A DNA stretch of 64,000 nt from Dokdonella_A sp040005635 (GTDB lineage Bacteria > Pseudomonadota > Gammaproteobacteria > Xanthomonadales > Rhodanobacteraceae), in NCBI GenBank assembly GCA_040005635.1, contig JBDTYM010000004.1, positions 1 through 64,000 on the forward strand, given 5' to 3'. Below the pieces are notes generated by a model. That model saw only the letters and a list, made by a program, of their open reading frames with translations, made no database searches and was not told the DNA's origin. A program made the position numbers and the translations under genes. This document shows, piece after piece, positions 62,844 to 64,000 of the stretch. How positions within the stretch are numbered: the first letter of the stretch is position 1; the number at the start of each line of letters is the position of its first letter.

Positions 62844-63967
62844 CGCAGCAGCAATGCCGGGTCGGCGTGACGCAGCGCACGCACGGCCATCAGGCCGGAC
62901 ACCAGGGCAATCCCCATCACGGCCACCGCGCAAATCGCGATCGTCGGCAGATCGAGTTGCACCGGCACATCGCGTCGGCTCGCCAGCCACACGATCAGCG
63001 TGGTCACGATGCCGCCGACGACGAGGCCGAACGCGCCGACCCAGGCCGACTGCTTCAGCACGACGCGGCGTAGCGCGGCGAAACCTACGCCGAGCGCATG
63101 CAAGGTCGCGTACTCGCGGATGGACCCTGCGACGGCCCCCATCAGGGTCTGGCTGGTGATCACCGCACCGACCAGGAACACCACGGCAGCCAGAAAGATC
63201 ACGCCTAGGCCGGCGCCAGTTTCGAACATCCAGTAGGTGACCGCGCGGTGCGCGAAGGCTGGCCGCGTCCAGATTTCGTAGCGCTTGCTGCCGCTCGGCT
63301 GCAGGCGCTTGCGTACGGCGTCGGCGCGCTCGGGATCGTGCAGCTTGACGACGTAGTAGGCGACATCGCCGGCTTCGTTGTCGGTTTCGAGTCGGCGCGC
63401 GGTCGCCAGCGAGGTCACAATGTTGACGCCACCGAGCGCGCGCAGACCGCTGCCGACGCCGACGATGCGCACACGCTGGCCGTTGATCACCGCCTGCGCG
63501 CCGACGCTGAGGCCGAGCTTGGCGAGATCCGCGCGATCGACAATGACGCTGTCGGGTTCGTCAAGCTTCGCGCGCAGTTCGGGCGCGAGCACATCCGCGA
63601 ACATCATGCCGTCCGCGCGCGTGTCGATGCCGGAGATGAAAACCGACACGCCGCCCTTGTCCGCCGGGCCGCGCCAGTCACCGTCGATCCAGCGGAATGG
63701 CTCGACCCGCGCGACCTCGGGATCCATCAGCAACTTGATCTCCGCCTCGTGCGGAATCGGCCGACCGAGTTCAATGCTCTGCGTACCCGGATAGCCGACC
63801 CACAGATCGCCACCGGATTTCTTGATGTAGACGGCGGCGCTGTTGAAGATGCCCAGCACCAGTGCGGCCTGCACCAGCAACAGCAAGCCGGAAAACGCGA
63901 CCGCGAGTGCCGACGGCAGGAAGCGGCGCCATTCATAGATCAATGTCTTGCGCGCCAGCGGCACCAT
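62840..63967 (-). CDS. FtsX/MacB-type ABC transporter permease
   Basis: 375 residues with one N-terminal helix (RRFLPSALAVAFSGLLLLVQ), a periplasmic MacB-like core domain of about 210 residues (KKSGGDLWVGYPGTQSIELG, VSVFISGIDTRADGMMFADV, IVGVGSGLRALGGVNIVTSL) and three C-terminal helices (IFLAAVVFLVGAVITSQTLM, GAFGLVVGGIVTTLIVWLAS, AVAVMGIALVSGLMAVRALR). This is the DevC/MacB topology. Its start overlaps the stop of the gene that runs off the right edge (TGATG), so it is not the operon's first gene. The substrate is unknown. Confidence 0.9.
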   Translation of the reverse strand: MVPLARKTLIYEWRRFLPSALAVAFSGLLLLVQAALVLGIFNSAAVYIKKSGGDLWVGYPGTQSIELGRPIPHEAEIKLLMDPEVARVEPFRWIDGDWRGPADKGGVSVFISGIDTRADGMMFADVLAPELRAKLDEPDSVIVDRADLAKLGLSVGAQAVINGQRVRIVGVGSGLRALGGVNIVTSLATARRLETDNEAGDVAYYVVKLHDPERADAVRKRLQPSGSKRYEIWTRPAFAHRAVTYWMFETGAGLGVIFLAAVVFLVGAVITSQTLMGAVAGSIREYATLHALGVGFAALRRVVLKQSAWVGAFGLVVGGIVTTLIVWLASRRDVPVQLDLPTIAICAVAVMGIALVSGLMAVRALRHADPALLLR

Positions 63968-64000
63968 CAGTGCGATTCCTCGGCAGCGGCTTCGTCAGCG
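63967..64000 (-). CDS. C-terminal end of an upstream gene in the efflux operon, truncated at the window edge
   Basis: The last codons read ADEAAAEESH then TGA, overlapping the permease ATG as TGATG. Only this acidic tail is visible, so the product cannot be named. Coupling implies membership of the same operon. Confidence 0.5.
   Translation of the reverse strand, partial: ADEAAAEESH

Overview
The window is high-GC (about 65%) chromosomal DNA of a gammaproteobacterium. The gene orders queA-tgt-yajC-secD-secF and thrS-infC-rpmI-rplT-pheS-pheT-ihfA-merR, a prolyl iminopeptidase beside tRNA-Pro, a GT41 O-GlcNAc-transferase-like protein and many PsiF/DUF3011/YXWGXW-type envelope proteins suggest Xanthomonadales (Lysobacterales), most likely a Rhodanobacteraceae-like lineage. 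The placement is inferred; no marker gene such as 16S rRNA is present. No plasmid, phage, CRISPR or insertion-sequence signature was recognised.

Layout. 1-6.4 kb: 3' part of prfA, a TonB-C-like secreted protein, a TPR/GT41 protein, moaB, ppk2 and a DUF1295 membrane enzyme. 6.4-12 kb: Sec accessory complex genes (secF, secD, yajC) and queuosine genes (tgt, queA), all on the minus strand. 12.1-15.9 kb: one minus-strand operon of an ABC-2 exporter (ATPase, permease), a 46-residue membrane peptide and a DesK/DesR-type two-component pair. 16-19.3 kb: class III aminotransferase behind a 13-bp leader hairpin, a PsiF-repeat protein, prolyl iminopeptidase. 19.4-27.4 kb: tRNA-Pro and the translation operon from thrS to merR, with an ATC start codon for infC, a structured thrS leader holding a possible 8-residue leader peptide, and attenuator-like hairpins before pheS.

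27.5-36.5 kb: a 1367-residue secreted sedolisin (S53) protease, an NTF2-like protein, then a gene-poor, lower-GC stretch of small unknown and broken genes ending at tRNA-Val. 36.6-39.4 kb: a CBS-domain histidine kinase and a response regulator with a second, degenerate receiver, behind an 11-bp-arm palindrome and three exact 69-bp tandem repeats. 39.4-43.4 kb: uvrB, a type IV pilin-like protein, a metallothionein-like protein and small proteins.

43.6-52.3 kb is the most unusual part: an alpha/beta hydrolase, GNAT-fold protein, arginase-like metallohydrolase and thioredoxin on the plus strand, a DegT-type aminotransferase with two SMR-like half transporters on the minus strand, then ACP, an active-site-complete ketosynthase, a tiny membrane protein and a DUF308 membrane protein with a C-terminal His/Asn-Cys papain-like domain. 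It resembles a small pathway that builds and exports an amino-containing acyl product, but the product is unknown.

52.3-57.6 kb holds periplasmic and outer-membrane proteins and an MFS transporter. 57.6-64 kb holds a class III aminotransferase with a MtnX-like phosphatase, and an ABC efflux operon (permease, ATPase, chrA, lipoprotein-type membrane fusion protein) that runs off the right edge.
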